Assembly: GCA_015494005.1 (NCBI GenBank)
Contig: WGCB01000358.1
Location: 1 to 7,582 of the forward strand
Direction: 5' to 3'
DNA length: 7,582 bases
From: Caldilineaceae bacterium
GTDB lineage: Bacteria; Chloroflexota; Anaerolineae; Caldilineales; Caldilineaceae
Part shown: one piece after another, positions 1-5,991 of the stretch
How positions within the stretch are numbered: position 1 is the stretch's first letter
Layout of the letters: each line of letters starts with the position of its first letter
Notes under the pieces: generated by a model
What the model saw: the letters and a program-made list of their open reading frames with translations, nothing else
Databases searched by the model: none
What the model was told of the DNA's origin: nothing
Position numbers and translations under genes: made by a program

Positions 1-212
1 CAGTATGATAACAAGGGATATGATAGCATGAACTGTCCCTTTGTGGGCAGAACTACAGGCGGGTTCAATGTACAACGTAACTCGATGATTGCTTTCAGGG
101 TAGGGTGCATTTGGTCCCAACGGGTTTGGGAGCGAGCTGTTTTCACCCGCAGAACTCATGGCTAGCAATCCGAGCACTTAAGCACACCATCGTTCGAGGA
201 GGGTATTGAAAA
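1..212 (+). promoter_or_regulatory. Upstream region of dnaK
   Basis: No gene is visible here. Two copies of TATGATA (4-10 and 19-25) resemble -10 boxes, but any -35 for them would lie at or beyond the window edge. An 8-bp repeat GCAGAACT occurs at 47-54 and 149-156. AACGT at 74-78 followed by TAGGGT at 101-106 loosely resembles the hsp20 promoter, but the spacing differs and the 11-bp repeats seen there are not clear here. No CIRCE (TTAGCACTC-N9-GAGTGCTAA) or HAIR element was found. The dnaK ribosome-binding site is GAGGAGGG at 196-203. The real start of transcription cannot be fixed by eye. Confidence 0.35.
115..131. repeat. Inverted repeat upstream of dnaK
   Basis: TCCCAA at 115-120 and TTGGGA at 126-131 are perfect inverted 6-bp arms around a 5-nt centre (CGGGT). 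The element lies about 80 nt before the dnaK start codon. It could be an operator or a small hairpin in the dnaK leader. It does not match CIRCE or HAIR. A 6-bp inverted repeat can also occur by chance, so the functional role is inference only. Confidence 0.35.
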
Positions 213-2117
213 ATGGCAAAGATTCTCGGTATCGATCTGGGCACCACCAACAGCGTCATGGCTGTGATGGAGGGCGGCAACCCCACGGTGATCCCCAACG
301 CGGAGGGCAGCCGGACCACGCCGTCCGTGGTGGCCTTCACCAAGTCCGGGGAGCGCCTGGTGGGCATCACGGCCAAGCGCCAGGCTGTGGTGAACCCGGA
401 GAACACCATCTACTCGGTGAAGCGCCTGATGGGCCGCCGCTTCAACGATCCGGAAACGCAGCGGACCATGAAGATGGTTCCTTACAAGATCGTGGAAGGC
501 CCCAACGGCGACGCCCGGATCTATGTCCCGGTCAAGGACAAAGTCTACACGCCCCAGGAGATCAGCGCAATGATCCTGGGCAAGCTGAAGCGGGACGCAG
601 AGGCCTACCTGGGCGAGGAAGTGAAGCAGGCGGTGATCACGGTGCCGGCCTACTTCAACGACAGCCAGCGCCAGGCCACCAAGGACGCAGGCCAGATCGC
701 GGGGCTGGAGGTGCTGCGCATCATCAATGAGCCCACCGCGGCGGCCATCGCCTACGGCCTGGACAAGAAAGAGGACGAGACCATTCTGGTCTTCGACCTG
801 GGTGGCGGCACCTTCGACGTCTCCGTGCTGGAGGTGGGCGAGGGCGTCATCGAGGTGAAGTCCACCCACGGTGACACCCACCTGGGCGGCGACGACTGGG
901 ATGAGCGCATCGTCCACTGGATCATCGACGAGTTCAAGAAGGAGCAGGGCATCGACCTGAGCCAGGACCGCCAGGCGCTGCAGCGGCTGCGAGAGGCGGC
1001 GGAGAAGGCCAAGATCGAGCTCTCCACCACCATGCAGACGGAGATCAACCTGCCCTTCATCACCGCGGACAGCACCGGGCCCAAGCACCTGCAGATGACA
1101 CTGACCCGGAGCAAGTTCGAGCAGCTGACCGCGGACCTGGTGGAGCGCTGCAAAGGCCCCTTCAAGGAGGCCCTGAAGGACGCCGGCATGGACACCAAGG
1201 ACCTGGACGAGGTGGTGCTGGTGGGTGGCTCCACCCGCATGCCCATGATCCAGGACCTGGTGCGGGAGCTCACCGGCAAGGAGCCCCACAAGGGTGTGAA
1301 CCCGGACGAGGTGGTGGCTGTCGGCGCGGCCCTGCAGGCTGGCGTGCTGGCCGGTGAGGTCCAGGACCTGCTGCTCCTGGACGTGACGCCTCTGAGCCTG
1401 GGCCTGGAGACCCTGGGTGGTGTGATGACGGTCCTGATCCCGCGCAACACCACCATTCCCACCCGCAAGTGCGAGATCTTCAGCACGGCGGAGGACAACC
1501 AGACCGCGGTGGACATCCACATCCTCCAGGGTGAGCGGCCCCTGGCCAAGGACAACAAGACCCTGGGCAAGTTCCGCCTGGAGGGCATCCCGCCGGCGCC
1601 CCGGGGCGTGCCGCAGATCGAGGTCTGCTTCGATATCGACGCCAACGGCATCCTGCACGTGACGGCCAAGGACAAGGCCACGGGCAAGGAGCAGAGCATC
1701 AAGGTGACGGCCACCACCAACCTGTCGCCGGAAGAGGTGGAGCGGCTGGTCCAGGAGGCCAAGCAGCACGAGGCCGAGGACCGACGCCTGCGGGAGCTGG
1801 TGGAGGCCCGGAACACTGCGGATACTCTGATCTACGCCACGGAGAAGTCCCTGAAGGAGCTGGGGGACAAGGTGCCGGCCGCGGATCGGGAGCAGATCGA
1901 GCAGCTGGTCCAGCAGCTCAAGGAGGCCAAGGACACAGAGGATCTCAGCCGGATCAAGGAGCTGACCGAGCAGCTGCAGCAGGCCAGCCATGCGCTGACC
2001 CAGCAGATGTACCAGCAGCAGGCTGAGACCGGTGAGGCGGCCCCCAGCGGCGAGGCCGGTGAAGGCGGCGAAGGCGGCGACGAGGACGTGGTGGAGGGCG
2101 AGTACCGCCAGGTGTAG
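213..2117 (+). CDS. dnaK: Chaperone protein DnaK (Hsp70)
   Basis: ATP-dependent cytosolic Hsp70 chaperone that binds exposed hydrophobic segments of unfolded proteins and normally works with DnaJ and GrpE. The 634-residue length is close to E. coli DnaK (638). Visible landmarks are the phosphate-1 motif GIDLGTTNS (6-14), K70 in VKRLMGRRF, the phosphate-2 motif DLGGGTFD (195-202) with T200, the LVGGSTRMP motif (336-344) and the interdomain linker [13 protein letters not shown] (about 385-397). A substrate-binding beta domain (about 398-506) and helical lid (about 507-603) follow. The tail (604-634) is rich in Gly and Glu and contains EDVVEGEY, as in many bacterial DnaKs. The nucleotide domain carries the Gram-negative-type insert after GRRF. 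The start has GAGGAGGG 9 nt upstream. No grpE or dnaJ lies beside it, so the gene appears to be transcribed alone, ending at the terminator at 2175-2208. Function is certain. Confidence 0.98.
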   Translation: MAKILGIDLGTTNSVMAVMEGGNPTVIPNAEGSRTTPSVVAFTKSGERLVGITAKRQAVVNPENTIYSVKRLMGRRFNDPETQRTMKMVPYKIVEGPNGDARIYVPVKDKVYTPQEISAMILGKLKRDAEAYLGEEVKQAVITVPAYFNDSQRQATKDAGQIAGLEVLRIINEPTAAAIAYGLDKKEDETILVFDLGGGTFDVSVLEVGEGVIEVKSTHGDTHLGGDDWDERIVHWIIDEFKKEQGIDLSQDRQALQRLREAAEKAKIELSTTMQTEINLPFITADSTGPKHLQMTLTRSKFEQLTADLVERCKGPFKEALKDAGMDTKDLDEVVLVGGSTRMPMIQDLVRELTGKEPHKGVNPDEVVAVGAALQAGVLAGEVQDLLLLDVTPLSLGLETLGGVMTVLIPRNTTIPTRKCEIFSTAEDNQTAVDIHILQGERPLAKDNKTLGKFRLEGIPPAPRGVPQIEVCFDIDANGILHVTAKDKATGKEQSIKVTATTNLSPEEVERLVQEAKQHEAEDRRLRELVEARNTADTLIYATEKSLKELGDKVPAADREQIEQLVQQLKEAKDTEDLSRIKELTEQLQQASHALTQQMYQQQAETGEAAPSGEAGEGGEGGDEDVVEGEYRQV

Positions 2118-2174
2118 CCACTCCGTCGGGACGCCGTCCGGCCCCGGCAGGGGACCGAACAGCATCGTCACATC

Positions 2175-2208
2175 AGGGCGAGCGCGAGGCCATCGTGCTC
2201 GCCCTTTT
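2175..2208 (+). terminator. Intrinsic terminator of dnaK
   Basis: A perfect 9-bp stem, AGGGCGAGC at 2175-2183 with GCTCGCCCT at 2197-2205, encloses a 13-nt loop and runs into TTTT at 2205-2208. It lies about 60 nt after the dnaK stop codon and ahead of the thioredoxin promoter, so dnaK is probably a single-gene transcript. Confidence 0.85.
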
Positions 2209-2281
2209 GCTTGCCTGGGGAGTCAGCCAGCCCACCAGTCCACCCGTCCTGGTCGAATCCATCTGCCGGTCAAACAGTCCA

Positions 2282-2324
2282 CTAACGTTGCTCTGATGCA
2301 ACTCTGATATTTCTCGGCTATACT
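2282..2324 (+). promoter_or_regulatory. Promoter of the thioredoxin operon with 11-bp direct repeats
   Basis: The -10 box is TATACT at 2319-2324. There is no good -35 at the usual distance. Instead three 11-bp units stand in tandem: CTAACGTTGCT (2282-2292), CTGATGCAACT (2293-2303) and CTGATATTTCT (2304-2314). The last unit begins 15 bp before the -10 box. Tandem 11-bp repeats in place of a -35 are typical of promoters activated by OmpR/PhoB-type regulators; that is inference here. GTTGC/GCAAC (2287-2291 and 2298-2302) also forms an inverted repeat inside the same block, so a repressor is an alternative. Confidence 0.55.
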
Positions 2325-2339
2325 GGGAAGGAACGGAGC

Positions 2340-2357
2340 GGCGCGCGGGGACGCGCC
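2340..2357 (+). other. Hairpin in the thioredoxin leader
   Basis: GGCGCG at 2340-2345 and CGCGCC at 2352-2357 can pair around a 6-nt loop. The hairpin sits near the 5' end of the mRNA if transcription starts about 7-10 nt after the -10 box at 2319-2324. It leaves the ribosome-binding site AAGGAGG (2376-2382) free, so a role in mRNA stability is more likely than translation control. Confidence 0.4.
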
Positions 2358-2387
2358 ATCAGCAAGGGGTGAGACAAGGAGGAGCCC

Positions 2388-3182
2388 ATGGCAATCAACA
2401 CAGTGATCCACACCAACGAACAGAGTATCGACCGGGTGCTCGGGGCCGGCGTGCCCGTGCTCCTGGTCTTTTGGAAGGACGGAGCCCAGCCCATGCAGGA
2501 TCTGGACCCGATCCTGGAGCGGCTGGCGGCCCGCTACGCAGGCCGGGCCCTCATCGCCAAGGTGAACGCGGACGAGGAGAAGGCCTTGGTCCAGCGCTAT
2601 CGGGTGGAGCAGATCCCCACCCTGGTCTTCGTCAAGGACAAGCAGCCCAAAGCCACCATCGTGGGCGCGGTCCCGGAGCGGGACCTGGACCGCTGGTTCC
2701 GCTACCTGCTGGAGGGGGGCAGCCGCCCGCCCCTGCCCAAGGGGCCCAGCGTGCCTCTGCACGTCCACCGCACCGGGCCGGCCCAGCCCAACGGCAGCGC
2801 CCAGGCCCGTCCTCAGCCCGGGTGGACCCGCCCAGGGCGCAAGGGTCAGGCCGAGCCGCCGTCCACCAAGCCCATCACCCTGACGGACGCCAACTTCCAG
2901 AACATCATCGCCCAGGGCAAGCCGGTGCTGGTGGATTTCTGGGCGCCCTGGTGCGGCCCGTGCCACATGATCGCCCCCAGCATCGAGCAGCTGGCCAAGG
3001 AGTTCCAGGGACGGGCCATCATCGGCAAGCTGAACGTGGACGAGAACCCCATGACGGCCCAGCAGTTCCAGGTCATGAGCATCCCCACGGTGCTCATCTT
3101 CCGGGACGGCCGGGTGGTGGATCAGCTGGTGGGCGTCCAGCCTCTGGGCGTGCTGCGCCAGCGCCTGATGCAGCATCTCTAG
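2388..3182 (+). CDS. Tandem thioredoxin-domain protein, N-terminal domain redox-dead
   Basis: A 264-residue protein with two thioredoxin folds and no signal peptide, so probably cytosolic. Domain 1 (about 1-108) keeps the fold landmarks FW (28-29), the active-site helix and the cis-proline loop QIPT (P77). Its active site is aligned but changed from WCGPC to GAQPM (32-36), with no cysteines. A Pro/Gly/Gln-rich linker (about 110-160) joins it to domain 2 (about 161-264). Domain 2 is a classic thioredoxin with FWAPWCGPC (C189, C192) and cis-proline P233 in SIPT. Domain 2 should reduce disulfides with electrons from a thioredoxin reductase. Domain 1 may bind substrate or partner proteins, by analogy with chaperone-like thioredoxins such as CnoX/YbbN; this is inference. 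AAGGAGG lies 5 nt before the ATG. The stop codon overlaps the ribosome-binding site of the next gene. Its place between dnaK and hsp20 fits a role in protein quality control. Confidence 0.9.
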   Translation: MAINTVIHTNEQSIDRVLGAGVPVLLVFWKDGAQPMQDLDPILERLAARYAGRALIAKVNADEEKALVQRYRVEQIPTLVFVKDKQPKATIVGAVPERDLDRWFRYLLEGGSRPPLPKGPSVPLHVHRTGPAQPNGSAQARPQPGWTRPGRKGQAEPPSTKPITLTDANFQNIIAQGKPVLVDFWAPWCGPCHMIAPSIEQLAKEFQGRAIIGKLNVDENPMTAQQFQVMSIPTVLIFRDGRVVDQLVGVQPLGVLRQRLMQHL

Positions 3183-3194
3183 GAGGAGGTCGCC

Positions 3195-3419
3195 ATGTTG
3201 GACGACGTGGGCCGCATGCTCATGCTCCTGGGCGGCAGCCTCTTCGTGATCGGGCTGCTCATCGTGCTCCTGGGCAAACTGCCTGGCCTGGGCCGCCTGC
3301 CCGGGGACATCCTGATCCAGCGGGACAACTTCACCTTCTACATGCCCCTGGCCACCATGATCCTGGTCAGCCTGCTCCTGACCATCCTGGTGAACCTGCT
3401 GGCCCGGCTCCTGCGCTGA
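3195..3419 (+). CDS. DUF2905-type small membrane protein
   Basis: A 74-residue integral membrane protein of unknown function. Helix 1 spans about residues 6-27 and helix 2 about 48-72. They are separated by a short loop carrying LGRLPGDILIQRDNFTFYMP, the pattern I associate with the DUF2905 family of small bacterial inner-membrane proteins; the family call is from memory. The ribosome-binding site AGGAGGAGG (3181-3189) overlaps the stop codon of the thioredoxin gene (TAG, 3180-3182), and the start codon is 12 nt after that stop. The two genes are therefore almost certainly co-transcribed and translationally coupled. The full family length is present. No clear intrinsic terminator follows; a 5-bp hairpin at 3441-3454 has no T-tract. 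Confidence 0.85.
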   Translation: MLDDVGRMLMLLGGSLFVIGLLIVLLGKLPGLGRLPGDILIQRDNFTFYMPLATMILVSLLLTILVNLLARLLR

Positions 3420-3482
3420 GCCACGGCCAGGCGGGCCCAGGGAGCGAAGGCTCCGCCGCGCTAATGGATGACAAACACGGCG

Positions 3483-3514
3483 CTAACGTGGCGGTAACAT
3501 TGGCGAGGTAGGAT
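3483..3514 (+). promoter_or_regulatory. Promoter of hsp20 with 11-bp direct repeats
   Basis: A possible -10 box TAGGAT lies at 3509-3514. Two 11-bp units stand directly upstream: CTAACGTGGCG (3483-3493) and GTAACATTGGC (3494-3504), sharing TAACRT at an 11-bp period. The second unit starts 15 bp before the -10 box, the same distance as in the thioredoxin promoter. The first unit also shares CTAACGTKGC with the thioredoxin promoter. No standard -35 is present. Activation by a shared regulator is inferred. Confidence 0.45.
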
Positions 3515-3546
3515 AGGGGCAGAGAGGGGAAATCCCTTCCCTGCGT

Positions 3547-3562
3547 GTGTGCTCGTGTGCTG
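3547..3562 (+). repeat. 8-bp tandem repeat in the hsp20 leader
   Basis: GTGTGCTC (3547-3554) and GTGTGCTG (3555-3562) stand in tandem in the leader. The first GTG is in frame with hsp20 and could extend it by 18 residues, but no ribosome-binding site precedes it. TCTGT also repeats at 3566-3570 and 3576-3580. No clear function. Confidence 0.4.
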
Positions 3563-3600
3563 AGGTCTGTCGAGATCTGTGGAGCGAAGGAGGTGGAATC

Positions 3601-4155
3601 ATGGCGGATCTGGTGCGCTACGATCCTGTGCGGGAGCTGGCAGAGATGGAGCGGGCCATGGACCGCTGGATGGGCGAGATGCTCTGGCCCGCCTGGCCGG
3701 AGACGGCCCTGACTCCCTGGCTCGGCTGGCCGGAGCTGGGCGTCACCCGCTTCCCCGGGGACAACCTGGCTGTGGACCTGGTGGAGACGGATGACGCGCT
3801 GGTGGTGAAGGCCTCCTTGCCCGGGGTGGATCCCAAGAGCATCGAGGTGACAGAGCAGGATGGCATCCTGACCATCCGAGCCCAGAGCCAGGAGGAGAAG
3901 GAGTGGAGCCAGGCCGGCTGGCGCATCCGGGAGCGGCGCATGGGCGCCTGGCAGCGCAGCCTGCGCCTGCCCGCCCCGGTGAAGGGTGAGAAGGCCAAGG
4001 CCGAGTACAAGGACGGCATCCTGACCATCACCCTGCCCAAGGCCACCGCGGGCAAGAAACTGACCAGCCGGGTCAAGGTGAAGCTGCCCAAGCTCTCGCT
4101 GCCCAAGCTGGGCAAAAAGGAGAAGGAGAGCAAGGTCAAGGTGCGAGCCAAGTGA
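3601..4155 (+). CDS. Hsp20/alpha-crystallin small heat-shock protein
   Basis: An ATP-independent holdase of 184 residues that keeps unfolding proteins soluble for later refolding by DnaK. The N-terminal region (1-55) is rich in tryptophan (W23, W30, W32, W40, W43) and probably provides substrate binding. The alpha-crystallin domain spans about 56-147, with SLPGV (72-76) and the closing DGILTITLPK (138-147). The C-terminal extension (152-184) is unusual: 12 of 33 residues are lysine, and it contains repeated LPKL segments and a final VKV. No clear I-x-I anchor is visible; VKV at 158-160 or 179-181 might substitute. The ATG at 3601 is preferred because AAGGAGGTG lies just before it. An in-frame GTG at 3547 would add 18 residues but has no ribosome-binding site. 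The gene has its own promoter and a strong terminator, so it is monocistronic. Confidence 0.95.
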   Translation: MADLVRYDPVRELAEMERAMDRWMGEMLWPAWPETALTPWLGWPELGVTRFPGDNLAVDLVETDDALVVKASLPGVDPKSIEVTEQDGILTIRAQSQEEKEWSQAGWRIRERRMGAWQRSLRLPAPVKGEKAKAEYKDGILTITLPKATAGKKLTSRVKVKLPKLSLPKLGKKEKESKVKVRAK

Positions 4156-4168
4156 GCCTGGCTCTCCG

Positions 4169-4199
4169 GGGCCCGGGCTGGCTGGTCCGGGCCCTTTTT
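4169..4199 (+). terminator. Intrinsic terminator of hsp20
   Basis: GGGCCCGG (4169-4176) pairs perfectly with CCGGGCCC (4187-4194) around a 10-nt loop and is followed by TTTTT (4195-4199). It begins 13 nt after the hsp20 stop codon. Confidence 0.93.
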
Positions 4200-4219
4200 C
4201 ACATCCAGGTCCAGCCCCT

Positions 4220-4245
4220 GCCCTGCGGGACCATCCGCACAGGGC
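4220..4245 (+). other. Hairpin between hsp20 and the 77-residue ORF
   Basis: GCCC and TGCGG (4220-4228) pair with CCGCA and GGGC (4235-4245, with a 2-nt bulge CA) around a 6-nt loop. There is no T-tract. It could lie in the leader of the gene at 4335 or just be a remnant after the terminator. No convincing promoter for that gene was found in 4200-4334; AACGAT repeats at 4255-4260 and 4274-4279 are the only other pattern. Confidence 0.35.
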
Positions 4246-4334
4246 TGTCAGCGAAACGATGCCCACCCAGTTGAACGATCGGTCCTGTTTCGAGCGGAGC
4301 AACCCAACTTTTCACACCAGGAGGTCGAACAACC

Positions 4335-4568
4335 ATGAGTGAGACGAAACCCGCTGGAACCCAGCCCGAAGAGACCCAGGCTGCTGGAGAAGCCAAGGAA
4401 TTTCGTTCCTCCATGGGTCACCTGGGCGTGGTGGAAGGCCAGGACATGGTGGAGCCCGTGATCCCTCTCCACGAGGTGGAGGAGGCCCTGCGCCGCTACT
4501 TCAAGGACGACGAGCACGTGGACGAGATCGTCTCCGCCATCCTGGCGGACCTGACGCCGGGCGACTGA
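4335..4568 (+). CDS. Small acidic protein of unknown function
   Basis: I do not recognise this 77-residue protein. It is strongly acidic, with 18 Asp/Glu against 6 Lys/Arg. Residues 1-22 are low-complexity (Thr, Glu, Ala, Gln, Pro) and probably disordered. Residues 45-73 look like a helical segment, perhaps two helices, with regularly spaced hydrophobics (LHEVEEALRRYF, then VDEIVSAILADL). There is no signal peptide, membrane helix or cysteine. AGGAGGTC (4319-4326) lies about 9 nt before the ATG, and GC-rich third positions support real coding. It stands alone between two terminators, so it is probably a single-gene transcript. An adaptor or binding protein is possible, but nothing shows this directly. 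Confidence 0.75.
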   Translation: MSETKPAGTQPEETQAAGEAKEFRSSMGHLGVVEGQDMVEPVIPLHEVEEALRRYFKDDEHVDEIVSAILADLTPGD

Positions 4569-4601
4569 GACGATCCAGGCGGGAGACGAGCAGGCCAACG
4601 C

Positions 4602-4635
4602 AACGCCGGGAGGCAGAAGGAGGCTTCCCGGCGTT
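4602..4635 (+). terminator. Terminator hairpin between convergent genes
   Basis: AACGCCGGGA (4602-4611) pairs perfectly with TCCCGGCGTT (4626-4635), and the stem can extend by GGC/GCT on the inside. It is followed by TTCTTCG (4634-4640), a weak T-tract. It begins about 33 nt after the stop codon of the small acidic gene and lies about 60 nt beyond the end of the minus-strand PLP enzyme gene, so it may serve both directions. Confidence 0.75.
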
Positions 4636-4637
4636 CT

Positions 4638-4680
4638 TCGCGTCTGGGATTCCTCGTGTCTGGGATTCCTCGCGTCCAGG
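4638..4680. repeat. 16-bp tandem repeat, 2.6 copies
   Basis: Unit TCGYGTCTGGGATTCC occurs at 4638-4653 and 4654-4669 (15 of 16 bases identical). A decayed partial third copy (TCGCGTCCAGG) lies at 4670-4680. The repeat lies between the terminator hairpin and the end of the minus-strand gene. It looks like slippage duplication; no function is evident. Confidence 0.75.
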
Positions 4681-4695
4681 ACGGGCCAGGCCGGA

Positions 4696-5739
4696 TCAGC
4701 GTAGCTTGCCCCGGGCCTGGATGGTCCAGATGGCCTCCACCTCGTCCCCCCGCAGGGCGTAGGCCTGGTCGTGCATGTTGGTGGCGCCGCAGGCGTGGTT
4801 GGGGATCACCCGCACCCGCTCGCCGATGGCCGGACCGGGCTGGCAGCGGCTCACGTCCACGTAGGCGTGCTCCTCGTTCATCTTGTAGATCACCGCCTCC
4901 GGGTACTCCAGGATGCGGCCCATGGGCAGGCCGTTGTCGCTGGAGAAGGTCTTGCTGCCCCCGTCCAGGATGGCCCGCTCCGGCGTGGAACGGCTGACCA
5001 CGGTGGTCAACACGGTGAGGGCGCAGTCGTCCCAGGTAGCGGCCCCGGCCTCCACCATCATGCGGTCGTTGTAAACGTAGGTGCCGGCCCGGTGTTCGGT
5101 GAGGCCCGGGATCTGGGGGGCGTGGCGGAAGACCGGCGTGCCCCCGCCGCTGACGATCTCCGTGGAGAGACCGGCGGCCTGCATGGCCTGGAGCGCCTCC
5201 TGGATGGTGGGGGCCATCTCCGGGGCGCTGGGGTAGGTCATGAGCCCCCGCAGGCGCAGGCCGGGCAGCTGGTCCACCTCCTGGGCCAGGGCCACCAGCC
5301 CGGCCACCGTGGGGACGCCGGTCCGCTCCAGGTGGCTGCCCAGCTCCACCAGCACGTCCAGCGTCTGGCCGGCCGCCTGGGCCGCCTGGGCGAGGCCCCG
5401 GGCCACCGGGCTGTTGTCCACCGTCACCAGCAGGCGGATGCGCCGGTTCAGCCGCAGCAGCCGCTCCAGCTTGGCCATCCCCAGGATGTTGTAGGTGAGG
5501 AGGATGTCCTGGATGCCGGCGTCGGCCATGACCTCGGCCTCCCCCAGCTTCTGGCAGGTGATGCCGATGGCGCCTGCGGCCAGCTGCTTGTGGGCGATGG
5601 CCGGGATCTTGTGGGTCTTGATGTGAGGCCGGTTGCCGATGCCGTGCTCGTCCAGGAACTCCTGGAGGCGCTGGATGTTGGCCTCCATGATGTCCAGGTC
5701 AATGAGGAGGGCGGGTGTGTCGATCTCTGTCCGTTTCAT
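4696..5739 (-). CDS. D-threonine aldolase / DSD1-family D-serine dehydratase-like PLP enzyme
   Basis: A fold-III (alanine racemase-like) PLP enzyme of 347 residues acting on D-hydroxy amino acids, either splitting D-threonine to glycine and acetaldehyde or deaminating D-serine. The start TPALLIDLDIMEANI (8-22) and RPHIKTHK (37-44), which carries the PLP lysine (probably K41), are typical of the family. A beta-barrel domain follows. The C-terminal domain has the H-x-C metal pair H315/C317 in PNHACGATN, matching the D-serine dehydratase-like domain. A His-x-Cys site is known as the zinc site in eukaryotic D-serine dehydratase, but related aldolases can look similar, so the substrate is unresolved. 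It is slightly shorter than characterised members. The start is preceded by GAGG about 9 nt upstream. It is divergent from the Rossmann gene; on the minus strand only a weak -10 (TATAAG, complement of 5817-5822) is seen. Confidence 0.88.
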   Translation of the reverse strand: MKRTEIDTPALLIDLDIMEANIQRLQEFLDEHGIGNRPHIKTHKIPAIAHKQLAAGAIGITCQKLGEAEVMADAGIQDILLTYNILGMAKLERLLRLNRRIRLLVTVDNSPVARGLAQAAQAAGQTLDVLVELGSHLERTGVPTVAGLVALAQEVDQLPGLRLRGLMTYPSAPEMAPTIQEALQAMQAAGLSTEIVSGGGTPVFRHAPQIPGLTEHRAGTYVYNDRMMVEAGAATWDDCALTVLTTVVSRSTPERAILDGGSKTFSSDNGLPMGRILEYPEAVIYKMNEEHAYVDVSRCQPGPAIGERVRVIPNHACGATNMHDQAYALRGDEVEAIWTIQARGKLR

Positions 5740-5796
5740 GGTCGATGCCTCGTGGGTGGTGGAGTGAAGGCGGATGGACGGATTTTTCTCCCCATC

Positions 5797-5824
5797 TTGC
5801 CAAACCGGGAGAAATGCTTATACT
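5797..5824 (+). promoter_or_regulatory. Sigma-70 type promoter for the Rossmann-fold gene
   Basis: TTGCCA (5797-5802), a 16-bp spacer and TATACT (5819-5824) each match the housekeeping consensus at 5 of 6 bases. Transcription would start near 5831 and give a leader of about 235 nt before the ATG at 6066. This is the best standard promoter in the window. Confidence 0.7.
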
Positions 5825-5911
5825 GTAAGGTAGAACATCTTTTCGCGCTCGCCGCCCGGCGACGTTCCACGCATCCCCTCCCCTGTCCCCCCGCAGAACC
5901 GCTGTTGTTCG

Positions 5912-5939
5912 TTTCGCGCAGGAGTCGCAGGACGCGAAA
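5912..5939 (+). other. Leader hairpin 1
   Basis: TTTCGCG (5912-5918) and CGCGAAA (5933-5939) pair perfectly over 7 bp around a 14-nt loop. A second copy of the left arm, TTTCGCGC at 5841-5848, could compete for the same right arm and give an alternative structure. Both copies lie within the predicted leader. Confidence 0.5.
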
Positions 5940-5991
5940 GAAGCTGTACGAGGTTCTCGATCCCCTAGCGGATGCACCCATCGGATTTGAC

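Noticed and set aside
41..162. tRNA-like elements (GGTTCAA and paired arms CGGGT/ACCCG) before dnaK
   Set aside because: No cloverleaf, acceptor stem or anticodon arm can be built.
161..190. Possible CIRCE or HAIR element just before dnaK (around GCTAGCAATCCGAGCACTTA)
   Set aside because: The arms do not form the required inverted repeats with 9-nt or 7-nt spacing; only fragments resemble the consensus.
162..2171. A 669-codon open frame on the minus strand across dnaK
   Set aside because: It is the antisense shadow of dnaK. Strong GC bias at third positions removes stop codons on the opposite strand. It has no ribosome-binding site and a low-complexity Leu/Gly/His-rich product.
2223..3176. 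A 317-codon minus-strand frame and a 380-codon plus-strand frame (2369-3511) over the thioredoxin gene
   Set aside because: Both are out-of-frame shadows of the tandem thioredoxin, rich in Gly, Arg, Pro and His, with no domain pattern.
3441..3454. Hairpin GGAGC-GAAG-GCTCC after the DUF2905-type gene as terminator
   Set aside because: The stem is only 5 bp and no T-tract follows.
3534..3594. RNA thermometer in the hsp20 leader, CUUCC pairing with GGAGG of the ribosome-binding site
   Set aside because: Only 5 pairs, one a G-U, with no extended stem; it does not resemble ROSE or fourU elements.
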